From NCBI GenBank assembly GCA_964431735.1, contig CAYSLJ010000080.1, positions 1-32,007 on the forward strand: a stretch of DNA of 32,007 nucleotides, written 5' to 3'. Below, one piece after another: positions 1 through 6,801 of this stretch. A program made the translations under genes and the position numbers. Under the pieces are notes generated by a model. It did no database searches, had not been told where the DNA came from, and saw only the letters and a list, made by a program, of their open reading frames with translations. Source of the DNA: CALARM01 sp964431735. GTDB lineage: Bacteria > Vulcanimicrobiota > SpSt-956 > JAKJGF01. Numbering within the stretch: position 1 is the first letter of the stretch; the number at the start of each line of letters is the position of its first letter.

Positions 1-49
1 CGGTCAGGGACAGGTTTTAGAAATGGATACTGACTTATCTGGAGCGGTA
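1..49 (-). mobile_element. MITE-2 copy, cut by the window start
   Basis: These 49 bases match, with a few substitutions, one end of the element at 24331-24559. They include the terminal inverted repeat read as TTATCTGGAGCGGTA. Only the end carrying this terminus lies in the window, so the size cannot be given. No protein is encoded. Non-autonomous transposable element is an inference from the multi-copy nature and the terminal repeats. Confidence 0.6.
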
Positions 50-191
50 ATTAGAGATAAATCAACAGTATTTTCTTAAAAAAAAATAATATTTTCTTTT
101 AAAAAAGACGAAATTTAATGTATGAAAGAAGGCAACAGTAAAAACAATGAATAGAAACTATACTGTTCTACTCACCATTCACCACTACGTT

Positions 192-779
192 TCACAGAGA
201 AATTACCCTGGCAGAATTCAGAATATAACTGGATATATCATAAATATCAATCATAGTTCCTATCTTTATAGTATCAGAAATTTTATAAAACTCTGCACAT
301 GAACTTGAGACATAAATTTTTACGCCCTGTTTTTCAAGTATTCGTAAACTGTCTAAAACAGGAGAATTATCAGACATAAGCTCAACTGCTTCATTCAATG
401 AAATAATCATTTTAGGCTTCGGCAAAATTTTTGTAAGAGCAAAAATAAATTTATGTAACAGCTCACCTGAATAAATCTGTTCACCACTGCCAAGATATTT
501 GGAAGTGAATAAAATAACAATATCTTTTTCAGGCAAAGACTTGAGAACAGATTTCAATTTATTTTCTTCATCAGGCTGTCCTTTAAGCATTTTCAAATAA
601 TAATCTATATCCCTGTCTGCAAAAGACAGAGGATATCTCATCATAGTAAGAGGATGACGGGCAGATATTTTCTGCCAGTCAGAAAATAACGGGTTTCTGG
701 GAATATCATTTATAACTTCCATAATAGTCTTTCTTTCATTATGCCCTGTAACATACAGGTCGCTAGAATAATTACTCAT
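192..779 (-). CDS. YedF/DsrE-like protein with an uncharacterised N-terminus
   Basis: A 195-residue soluble protein. Residues ~85-195 resemble the C-terminal DsrE-like domain of the selenium-metabolism protein YedF: a hydrophobic strand (DIVILFTSKYLGSGE), a PKMIISLNEAV segment, SPVLDSLRILEKQGVKIYV, then a single Cys in SSCAEFYKI where YedF has its conserved Cys, and an ending like NMYDIVELLLNADKVI. YedF normally starts with a TusA/SirA sulfur-carrier domain with a CPxP motif. That domain is absent here, and the first ~80 residues are not recognised. The start overlaps the stop of the upstream TIGR00725 gene by 8 bases and has no clear Shine-Dalgarno sequence, so translation is probably coupled. 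A role in sulfur or selenium transfer is inferred; no selD or selA is in view. Confidence 0.65.
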   Translation of the reverse strand: MSNYSSDLYVTGHNERKTIMEVINDIPRNPLFSDWQKISARHPLTMMRYPLSFADRDIDYYLKMLKGQPDEENKLKSVLKSLPEKDIVILFTSKYLGSGEQIYSGELLHKFIFALTKILPKPKMIISLNEAVELMSDNSPVLDSLRILEKQGVKIYVSSSCAEFYKISDTIKIGTMIDIYDISSYILNSARVISL

Positions 780-1260
780 TTCTGTTATTTTTCTTTATAA
801 ATTCCATAGCTTTACCTACAGCTTCTTCCGGAGTTTTTACCGGTATAATATCTTCAACTGCTTTTCCGTTTCTTGTAAGACCCCATGTATAAAGACCAAT
901 AACAGGCTTGGCAAAATGTAAGGCGAAGGAAATTTCCGTAAGGGTACCATGACCGCCGCTTATAGCAATCAAAACGTCTGATGCTCTTACAACAAGTATA
1001 TTTCTGGCTACACCGAACCCTGTAGGAATAGATATAGATATGTAAGGATTTGCTTCAGCTCTGGAAAAACCGGGAAGAATACCGATAGTCATCCCGCCGG
1101 TAGTTCTTGCACCTTTAGCAGCACCTTCCATAACACCTCCAAGACCTCCGCATACAAGAACAGCACCTTCTTTAGCTATCAGTCGCCCTACCTCTTCTGC
1201 TATGGAATAAGTTTCATCATCACACTGCCCCTGCCCTATTACTCCTATATACATAATCAT
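772..1260 (-). CDS. TIGR00725 family protein (SLOG/LOG-like Rossmann fold)
   Basis: A 162-residue protein with the features of the TIGR00725 branch of the SLOG/DprA-like superfamily. It has an N-terminal IGVIGQGQ strand-loop, the glycine-rich VCGGLGGVMEGAAKGA motif (~36-51), a GILPG motif, and GGHGTLTE (~102-109) matching the PGGxGTxxE nucleotide-binding motif of LOG lysine decarboxylase-like proteins. Relatives bind nucleotides or cleave N-glycosidic bonds, but the function of this branch is not established. ATG codons at 1260 and 1254 are both possible; the second gives the more usual MYIGVIG start. A heptad repeat lies immediately upstream and no good ribosome-binding site is visible. It overlaps the downstream YedF-like gene. 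Confidence 0.85.
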   Translation of the reverse strand: MIMYIGVIGQGQCDDETYSIAEEVGRLIAKEGAVLVCGGLGGVMEGAAKGARTTGGMTIGILPGFSRAEANPYISISIPTGFGVARNILVVRASDVLIAISGGHGTLTEISFALHFAKPVIGLYTWGLTRNGKAVEDIIPVKTPEEAVGKAMEFIKKNNRNE

Positions 1261-1326
1261 TTAGAGTTTAGAATTTAGAGTTTTTTCAACGCTGAACCTT
1301 AAATCCTGAACTTTAAACCAGAACAA
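1261..1326. repeat. AT-rich heptad array (TTAGAGT / CTGAACY types)
   Basis: TTAGAGT, TTAGAAT and TTAGAGT follow one another at a 7-base period. After a short spacer come CTGAACC, TTAAATC, CTGAACT and TTAAACC, again at 7 bases. The array fills the gap between the ABC ATPase gene and the TIGR00725 gene, and reaches the start codon of the latter. Confidence 0.75.
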
Positions 1327-1332
1327 CTCCTC

Positions 1333-2442
1333 TCATTTATTAAGTAACGACTTTTCAGTATTTTTATCAAAAACATGCATTTTTTTCATATCAAAAAAGA
1401 CTTTAAGCTCTGTTCCTACTCTTACGGATGAGTGAGCATCAACTCTTGCATTTACAGTATATTTACCTATAGTAAGATAAACATATATTTCAGACCCCAT
1501 AGGTTCTGTTACATCTACGGAAGCAATAAGAGATGTTTCTTCATTCTTCTCTCTGGCAAATTCCCAGTCATAAATATCTTCAGGTCTTATTCCGAATATA
1601 ACTTCCTTATCAACCCATTCTTTCAGTTGAGAAGCAAATTCTTCGGGAATCTTAAGATAGAGTTTATCACCTTCAAGATATAAATTACCTTCTTTCCCGG
1701 AAATCTTCACATCAAAGAAATTCATGGACGGACTTCCTATAAAACCTGCAACAAATTTATTTGCCGGTTGTCCATAAAGTACAAGAGGTGTATCTGCCTG
1801 CTGAATAATTCCGCCGTTAAACACTACTATACGATCCCCAAGGGTCATGGCTTCCGTCTGATCATGTGTCACATAAACAGTAGTTATACCGAGTCTGTGA
1901 TGAAGCTTCTGAAGTTCTGCTCTCATTTGAACACGCAATTTTGCATCTAAATTACTTAAAGGCTCATCCATAAGAAAAACCTGGGGTTCCCGGACGATAG
2001 CTCTTCCCATAGCCACCCTCTGTCTCTGACCTCCTGAGAGTTCTGCAGGTTTTCTTTTAAGTAAATGGCCTATGCTGAGTAAGTCTGCCGCATCATTAAT
2101 CATTTTATCAATCTCTTCTTTTGAGTATTTTCTTAATCTGAGACCAAAAGCCATATTTTCATAGACATTCATATGAGGATAAAGAGCATAATTCTGAAAT
2201 ACCATAGCTATATCTCTATCTTTAGGAGAAACATCATTTACTTTTTTCTCACCTATAAAAATATCTCCTTTTGTTATATCTTCAAGGCCTGCTATCATAC
2301 GAAGAGTAGTAGTTTTCCCGCATCCCGAAGGCCCTACCAGGACAAGAAACTCTTTATCTTTTATGTCAATGCTAACGTCCTTTACAACCTCTACATTACC
2401 TTTATAAATCTTCCATACATTCTTTAATATTACTTCTGCCAT
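1333..2442 (-). CDS. MalK/UgpC-type sugar ABC transporter ATP-binding protein
   Basis: A 369-residue cytoplasmic ATPase that would energise carbohydrate uptake. Visible motifs are Walker A GPSGCGKTT (37-45), Q-loop Gln83, signature LSGGQ (135-139), Walker B VFLMDE (155-160) and H-loop His193 in VTHDQTEAMT. A C-terminal ~130-residue extension (IFGIRPEDIYD, TEPMGSEIYVY) is the TOBE/MalK regulatory region. Length is normal for MalK, MsmK and UgpC. The ribosome-binding site AGAGGTG lies ~6 bases before the ATG. No permease gene adjoins it. Such ATPases are often shared between several transporters, and the binding protein at 7897-9144 is a candidate partner. Confidence 0.93.
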   Translation of the reverse strand: MAEVILKNVWKIYKGNVEVVKDVSIDIKDKEFLVLVGPSGCGKTTTLRMIAGLEDITKGDIFIGEKKVNDVSPKDRDIAMVFQNYALYPHMNVYENMAFGLRLRKYSKEEIDKMINDAADLLSIGHLLKRKPAELSGGQRQRVAMGRAIVREPQVFLMDEPLSNLDAKLRVQMRAELQKLHHRLGITTVYVTHDQTEAMTLGDRIVVFNGGIIQQADTPLVLYGQPANKFVAGFIGSPSMNFFDVKISGKEGNLYLEGDKLYLKIPEEFASQLKEWVDKEVIFGIRPEDIYDWEFAREKNEETSLIASVDVTEPMGSEIYVYLTIGKYTVNARVDAHSSVRVGTELKVFFDMKKMHVFDKNTEKSLLNK

Positions 2443-2454
2443 AAAACACCTCTT

Positions 2455-2523
2455 TATAGCTCTCAGCTCTCAGCTCTCAGCGGTCAGCTTATGCTGTATA
2501 CTGATTGCCGATTGCCAGTAAGC
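2455..2523. repeat. AT-rich heptad array (CAGCTCT and GATTGCC types)
   Basis: The unit CAGCTCT recurs three times at a 7-base period and decays into a fourth copy (CAGCGGT). A second short array, GATTGCC twice, follows within 40 bases. The array fills the gap between the SpoIID-domain gene and the ABC ATPase gene and ends at the stop codon of the former. Confidence 0.7.
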
Positions 2524-3774
2524 TTATTTATTTTTTTGTCCATAATTGGTATCTATATCAATTCCTTTAAAATAATGATAAAGTATATCTTCATATCCGG
2601 CACCCAGGTATGCCATGCCACATGCTCCCCACTGACAGAGTCCGCATCCATGGCCCCAGCCTCTGCCGGTAGCTTCAAAAGAATTTTCTTTTTCAGTAAG
2701 AAAAAAATTAGTACTCCTCAATGATACATACTGCCCTTTATCATTTTTATATTTCAATAATCTTCTTATTTCATCACCATCCAATTTAAAATCTTTTTTT
2801 ATTCCGTCTATTAGTAATACACGACAGCGGTCTGAGATTCCTCTTTCTAAAATAAAAATTTCTTTTATATTTCCAGTCTCATATGAAGGATACCTGGAAG
2901 ATATATAATCTTTAATTAATTTATAAAATTCTTTTTTATTCCATGACACCTTCCAATGGAAATAAGGAGAGAGGGCACAAAAAAATATTTTTTCTTTTCC
3001 GGGAAAAAGTTCTGCATAACATGGAACACCTCTCAAATATTCTACAGGTTTTGTTAAAAATACATTTTCATTATTTTCCGTATGTCCTCCACAGGTAGAA
3101 TGATAGACTACCTGAGAGGCAAGTTTCCCTTTATAACTCACTACCACACCTGCAGTATCCCATACAGCTTTATTGGACAGAGGTTTTTCCCATTCAAGTC
3201 CTCCATAAATCTGACAGTGTTCACCGGAACAGAGGTCAAACCCTTCGTCTCTGTGTTTGCCAAGATTGGCCATGGCGTAAGTCCTGGCAATTACAGCCTG
3301 TGCCTTCATTGCTTCAATCTTCTCCGAATAAAGCTCTCTGGGGACAACGCCACATAAATATTCCTCCAGAGGAAGTTCATTTATAACTCTTATTTTACCA
3401 TAAGAATCAGATAAAAAAACCATTTTGCCTCTATATTTTTTATTGCCGAACATTATATATTTATCAGGATTGTCTGTAGCTACAATAAGATTTCTGCCTT
3501 TTAATGTTTCTTTACCATTCTTCCAGGACAGACACCATTTATTGTCCTTTTGTAATCTGTAATTTTCTCCGGATTTTATAAAAAATACTATGTCTTCCGT
3601 AAAGGTATCTATAATTACACCTTTTTCTATAGAAAAAGAGGCTTCAGAAAGATTATCTGCAATCTCAACTCTTATCTGTACAGGAGAATATCTTCCTTCT
3701 CCCATAACAGAAACAGAAAAGAGAAAAAATAATATAATTAAAATCATGACGCGTATAAAACACTCATTACTCAC
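2524..3774 (-). CDS. SpoIID/LytB-domain protein, exported
   Basis: A 416-residue protein with an N-terminal hydrophobic signal (~10-25, ending VMGEG) and a SpoIID/LytB domain. Diagnostic segments are LPLEEYLCGVVPRELYSE, IEAMKAQAVIARTYA, VVYHSTCGGHTENNENVF, and the C-terminal GRGWGHGCGLCQWGACGMA followed by YEDILYHYFKGI. SpoIID is a lytic transglycosylase acting on denuded peptidoglycan. Non-sporulating bacteria carry homologues, so a wall-remodelling role in the periplasm is likely. The ATG at 3774 lies inside a heptad array and has only a weak, distant GAGG. It keeps a positively charged Arg before the hydrophobic core, which favours it over the alternative ATG at 3747. Confidence 0.9.
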   Translation of the reverse strand: MSNECFIRVMILIILFFLFSVSVMGEGRYSPVQIRVEIADNLSEASFSIEKGVIIDTFTEDIVFFIKSGENYRLQKDNKWCLSWKNGKETLKGRNLIVATDNPDKYIMFGNKKYRGKMVFLSDSYGKIRVINELPLEEYLCGVVPRELYSEKIEAMKAQAVIARTYAMANLGKHRDEGFDLCSGEHCQIYGGLEWEKPLSNKAVWDTAGVVVSYKGKLASQVVYHSTCGGHTENNENVFLTKPVEYLRGVPCYAELFPGKEKIFFCALSPYFHWKVSWNKKEFYKLIKDYISSRYPSYETGNIKEIFILERGISDRCRVLLIDGIKKDFKLDGDEIRRLLKYKNDKGQYVSLRSTNFFLTEKENSFEATGRGWGHGCGLCQWGACGMAYLGAGYEDILYHYFKGIDIDTNYGQKNK

Positions 3775-3792
3775 TACTCAATCCTCAGTTAA
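3766..3792. repeat. Heptad array overlapping the SpoIID-domain start codon
   Basis: Units ACTCATT, ACTCACT, ACTCAAT and CCTCAGT follow at a 7-base period (the GTGAGTA type on the minus strand). The ATG of the SpoIID-domain gene is one of the array's own units. Confidence 0.65.
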
Positions 3793-3801
3793 ACAAAAAC
3801 A

Positions 3802-3880
3802 TATGGGAGAGATAAGATTCATTTTTTTTCACGCATCATGCATTACGCATTACGCGTCACGATTTCCCATCTCTCCCATA
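3802..3880. repeat. Inverted repeat with a GTNACGC heptad array in its loop
   Basis: Perfect 12-base arms TATGGGAGAGAT (3802-3813) and ATCTCTCCCATA (3869-3880) enclose 55 bases that include a degenerate ACGCATN/ACGCGTN heptad array (3831-3865). It begins 4 bases after the flotillin stop codon. On the minus strand the distal arm is followed by TG and a T-rich run, so it could act as a terminator with a large loop. Alternatively it is a small inverted-repeat element like those at 5557-5674 and 31793-31940. Confidence 0.6.
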
Positions 3881-3884
3881 AAGA

Positions 3885-5408
3885 TTACTTCTGCGGCGGA
3901 TTCACCGGCGGAATTGACTTCTTAACAACAGCAGGTGCTGCTACTTTAGCAAGTCCTGGCAATTTTTCTAACATATCAGACATTTTTACACCTGTTAAAG
4001 ATTCGAGAACAGGAGGCACCTGTGACATAATAGTAGTTATATCCTGTGTTACCTTATGAGCACCTGCTCCGTCAGAACCGCCCTGATTGATAACAACAAT
4101 TTTTTCCATTTTCGACAGAGGCTGTGCAATAGCAGTGGCTATTTCAGGCATTTTTTCTATAAACATCTGAATTATAGCAGCTTCGGTATAGGCTCTCCAT
4201 GCATCTGCTTTTGCCTGCATGGCTTCTGCTTCTGCTTTACCCTGTGCTTCTATGACAGCAGCTTCTGCCATACCTTTTGCCTTTTCCGCTTCTGCCTGAG
4301 CAAGACCCTGTGCCTTTACTACTTCAGCTTCTGCAAGACCTGTAGCTTTCCTTGCTTCTGCCTGACCTCTGGCAGTGTTTTCCAGCCTGAACTGTTCGGC
4401 AGTCGCAAGGGTCTGTATTTCATACTGTTTTGCTGCAGCAGGTTTCTTGATACCTGCTTCCAGTTCTTTTTCTCTTCTCGCAATTTCTTTTTCTTCCAGT
4501 TCTATAGCTCTATCCTTTGCAGCAATCTGAACATTAACTTCTTCAATTTTTACCTGTTTTAAACTCTTGTTTTTCTGTAATTCATAGGCCTGATCTGCTT
4601 CAGCTTTTTTGAGATTTACGGAAGCACTGTATTCGGCCTTTTTCATTTCATAATCCCTCTGAGACTGGGCTATTTCCGTTTCAGCTTCAAAGTGAGCTTT
4701 CTGACCTTCTTTTCTGGCCTGAGCGGATTCAATCTGGGCATCTCTCTGCGCACCTGCTTCTGCAATAGAGGCATCACGTTTTACCTTTGCCACCTGAGGT
4801 TTACCAAGATTTACAAGGTAACCTACATTATCTCTTATATCCTGGATGGTAAAAGAAACAACCTTCATACCCATATTGGCAAGGTCTGTAGCTGACACTT
4901 CCTGAACACGATTTGCAAAACTGTCTCTGTCAGAATTAATTTCTTCTACGGAAAGATCACCTATAATAGCTCTCAGATGCCCTTCAAGTGTCTGTTTGGC
5001 AATATCCACCATCTGAGAAGGAGATTTATCAAGGAATTGTTCTACTGCAGTACCTATAGCTACATCTGTATTTTCAACTTTTATCTGTGCTACTGCATCT
5101 ACAAGTATGGGAATAGCCTGTTTTGTATAAACTTCAGGAGTCTGAATATCTATACTCATTAACTCCATAGAGAAAACTTTGTAATTCTCTACAACAGGCC
5201 ATACAAAAGTACCGCCGCCTTTAAGTAGGCGATAACCAATCTCCTGTCCTGTTACAGGGTGTCTGCTCTTTCTTCCGTATATGACAAGTACCTGATTGGG
5301 ACCTACCTTCCTGTAACGACTGGCCCAGAAAGAAACGGTCCATCCAAAGACAAATAAAACAACTAAAACACCTATGATAATAATACCTACAGGTAACCCA
5401 CCACCCAT
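3885..5408 (-). CDS. Flotillin family membrane scaffold protein
   Basis: A 507-residue protein with one N-terminal membrane segment (~5-27), an SPFH/PHB domain (~30-200; RYRKVGPNQVLVIYGRKS, TPEVYTKQAIPILVDAVAQIKV) and a long charged coiled coil (~205-400) with Glu-Ala repeats such as AEAEKAKGMAEAAV. The C-terminus (~410-507) is the flotillin type and ends in a Pro-rich tail. Flotillins organise functional membrane microdomains and oligomerise through the coiled coil. The typical partner, an NfeD-like protein, lies just upstream at 5746-6450. The start has a good AAAGGAG at a normal distance. A -10-like TATAAT at 5479-5484 suggests its own promoter. Confidence 0.93.
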   Translation of the reverse strand: MGGGLPVGIIIIGVLVVLFVFGWTVSFWASRYRKVGPNQVLVIYGRKSRHPVTGQEIGYRLLKGGGTFVWPVVENYKVFSMELMSIDIQTPEVYTKQAIPILVDAVAQIKVENTDVAIGTAVEQFLDKSPSQMVDIAKQTLEGHLRAIIGDLSVEEINSDRDSFANRVQEVSATDLANMGMKVVSFTIQDIRDNVGYLVNLGKPQVAKVKRDASIAEAGAQRDAQIESAQARKEGQKAHFEAETEIAQSQRDYEMKKAEYSASVNLKKAEADQAYELQKNKSLKQVKIEEVNVQIAAKDRAIELEEKEIARREKELEAGIKKPAAAKQYEIQTLATAEQFRLENTARGQAEARKATGLAEAEVVKAQGLAQAEAEKAKGMAEAAVIEAQGKAEAEAMQAKADAWRAYTEAAIIQMFIEKMPEIATAIAQPLSKMEKIVVINQGGSDGAGAHKVTQDITTIMSQVPPVLESLTGVKMSDMLEKLPGLAKVAAPAVVKKSIPPVNPPQK

Positions 5409-5440
5409 AAAATCACTCCTTTTTATATATTATATTATTA

Positions 5441-5484
5441 CTGAAAGATAATCTTTCAGGTTTACCCGGAGAAAATATATTATA
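5441..5484 (-). promoter_or_regulatory. Putative flotillin promoter region with a perfect palindrome
   Basis: On the minus strand a TATAAT (5484 down to 5479), without a clear -35 box, is followed by the perfect palindrome CTGAAAGATTATCTTTCAG (5459-5441), then the ribosome-binding site and ATG at 5408. The palindrome has 9-base arms around one base and lies where an operator or a 5'-UTR hairpin would sit. Promoter activity is inferred. Confidence 0.4.
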
Positions 5485-5556
5485 CTTTTGCACTTTTTCA
5501 TAATTTCCTTGCGTTTACTGGTTTTATAGTTAAATAGGTTTTGGGCTTTAATCTTC

Positions 5557-5674
5557 CTCAGGGACTGTAAGAAAATAACTCTGGAAAATTATAGTTTTTG
5601 TCCTCGCGTCACGCGTTACGCGTTACGCGTCACGATTTTAAATATTATAAGGTTATTTTTTTACAACTCCTTAG
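5557..5674. mobile_element. MITE-1 copy A, with GTNACGC heptad core
   Basis: About 118 bases, nearly identical (reverse-complemented) to 28268-28384 and related to 24560-24688 and the window end. Termini are imperfect inverted repeats of ~23 bases starting CTAAGGGACTGTAAGAAAAT (here CTCAGGG) and CTAAGGAGTTGTAAAAAAAT. The core at 5601-5638 is a heptad array of the ACGCGTN type. No coding capacity. It sits between the NfeD-like and flotillin genes, and with flanking non-coding DNA makes a 337-base gap in what is usually a tight gene pair. Confidence 0.75.
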
Positions 5675-5676
5675 CC

Positions 5677-5693
5677 AACACCTGACACCTGAA
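5677..5693. repeat. Two-unit CACCTGA heptad repeat
   Basis: CACCTGA occurs twice in tandem directly beyond the end of MITE-1 copy A. It is another sequence variant of the 7-base periodic repeats that fill the gaps of this window. Confidence 0.5.
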
Positions 5694-5745
5694 AATTGAA
5701 TAGATTATTTTCTTTACAGTTTTTAAAATCTGCAAACGTATAAAA

Positions 5746-6450
5746 TTATTCCTTTAATCTCTTATCTTCAATAGCTTTCTGCTCTTCTGCAGGTATCTCT
5801 TCATATATCTTAACAAAAGCAGTATTTCCTCCCATTGAAACAATCTGAACCAGTTCACCTTTGCCTATAGGTTTTTTATTAATAGATTTGGCAGGAGAAG
5901 TCATTCTGCTGTTCTGAAGTATATAGGCTATTTCTCCATATCCATCGGCGGGAACAGGGGTAATAACTTCTGCAGTAATACCTTTTATGGAACTGTGTGA
6001 TACTACAGAAGAGCCCTGCTGGGAAAATAAAAAACGATATAAAAACCAGAATATAGAATAGGCAATTGAAAGAGATATAGGAGTGGTAACAAGGATACTG
6101 ACAACAGGACTTGCCTGAAATCCTATCCTGGCAATAAGACCTATAGCACCGAAGGAAGCAAGGAAATTTGACACTGTAAGCATATTAAATACAGAAGGTC
6201 CTGAACTTGAATCTACCCCATCGCCACCGCCATGAACATGGACATCCTGAACGTCAACTATATCATGGCCGCCGAATCCGATATCAACATTCCCTACATC
6301 TACATCAAGACCACCGAAGATGCCTTCCCCATGACCTCCACCCAGAATCATCTGTATAAGACTGTATCCCAGACCGAGAAGCATACATATAAGGAAAACA
6401 CTGTCTACACTGAAAATATCCCAGTTAAAAGCAAGCAGGTAAAAAAACAT
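5746..6450 (-). CDS. NfeD-like (YuaF/YqiJ-type) membrane protein
   Basis: A 234-residue membrane protein. The layout is an N-terminal hydrophobic segment (~12-38), a Gly/His/Asp-rich loop (~38-90; HGEGIFGGLDVDVGNVD and VDVQDVHVHGGGDG), two further membrane segments (~92-145), and a C-terminal OB-fold domain (~150-225) of NfeD type (IKGITAEVITPVPADGYGEI, GKGELVQIVSMGGNTAFVKI). Proteins of this shape accompany flotillins, and the flotillin gene follows in the same direction. GGGAGG lies 8 bases before the ATG. The Asp/His-rich loop is unusual and could bind cations; that is only an inference. Confidence 0.85.
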   Translation of the reverse strand: MFFYLLAFNWDIFSVDSVFLICMLLGLGYSLIQMILGGGHGEGIFGGLDVDVGNVDIGFGGHDIVDVQDVHVHGGGDGVDSSSGPSVFNMLTVSNFLASFGAIGLIARIGFQASPVVSILVTTPISLSIAYSIFWFLYRFLFSQQGSSVVSHSSIKGITAEVITPVPADGYGEIAYILQNSRMTSPAKSINKKPIGKGELVQIVSMGGNTAFVKIYEEIPAEEQKAIEDKRLKE

Positions 6451-6464
6451 TCTACTATCCTCCC

Positions 6465-6492
6465 TGTAAAATCCCCCTTGTAAAATTCCCCT
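6465..6492 (-). repeat. 14-base tandem duplication upstream of the NfeD-like gene
   Basis: AGGGGAATTTTACA is followed by AGGGGGATTTTACA and then by the true ribosome-binding segment GGGAGGATAG. The leader therefore holds three spaced purine-rich Shine-Dalgarno-like stretches, at 14-base steps (two heptads). Confidence 0.55.
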
Positions 6493-6566
6493 CGCAATTT
6501 ACACTGATAAATATTCTATTAAAGAAAAGTTTTTTCCTGCATAAAATAAGAAAAAGTAAAATCAGT

Positions 6567-6588
6567 GAGTAGTGATCAGTGAGGCAAA
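6567..6588. repeat. Short GTGAGTA-type heptad array
   Basis: GTGAGTA, GTGATCA and GTGAGGC follow at a 7-base period, about 20 bases outside the left end of MITE-2 copy 6607-6773. The rest of 6451-6801 holds the NfeD leader, this array, the MITE-2 copy and the promoter of the downstream plus-strand gene. Confidence 0.5.
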
Positions 6589-6606
6589 CAGGATATATTC
6601 ACTTAT

Positions 6607-6773
6607 TACCGCAACAGGTAAATTGGTACCCAAAAAAAATATGGCACTCACTCCTGTCCCTGGCCGGGCTCTGGAGGAAAAGATATGCCGTATTAAAAGA
6701 GAGTTGTAAATTTATGGAAGAGTCCGGCTGGAGACAGATTCCAGAAATAGATAGTAATTTATCTGGAACGGTA
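6607..6773 (+). mobile_element. MITE-2 copy, 167 bases
   Basis: Homologous over nearly its whole length to the reverse complement of 24331-24559, but lacking a ~62-base internal segment. Termini are TACCGCAACAGGTAA on the left and the complement of TACCGTTCCAGATAA on the right. Near-terminal CTGGCCGG/CCGGC segments could pair to form a hairpin. Open frames across it are by-products of sequence conservation and end differently in the two copies. No clear target duplication is visible here. It lies directly upstream of the -10 box of the C39 peptidase gene. Confidence 0.7.
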
Positions 6774-6785
6774 ATCAGTAATTTA

Positions 6786-6794
6786 TGTTATAAT
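6786..6794 (+). promoter_or_regulatory. Extended -10 promoter for the C39 peptidase gene
   Basis: TGTTATAAT is a perfect extended -10 (TG, one base, TATAAT). No convincing -35 box is seen; that position would fall in the end of the MITE-2 copy. Transcription would start around 6800-6801, at or next to the ATG at 6802. Confidence 0.5.
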
Positions 6795-6801
6795 ATCCAT
6801 T

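Noticed and set aside
2524..3774. SpoIID homologue taken as evidence of sporulation
   Set aside because: SpoIID/LytB domains occur widely in non-sporulating bacteria, and no other sporulation gene is present.
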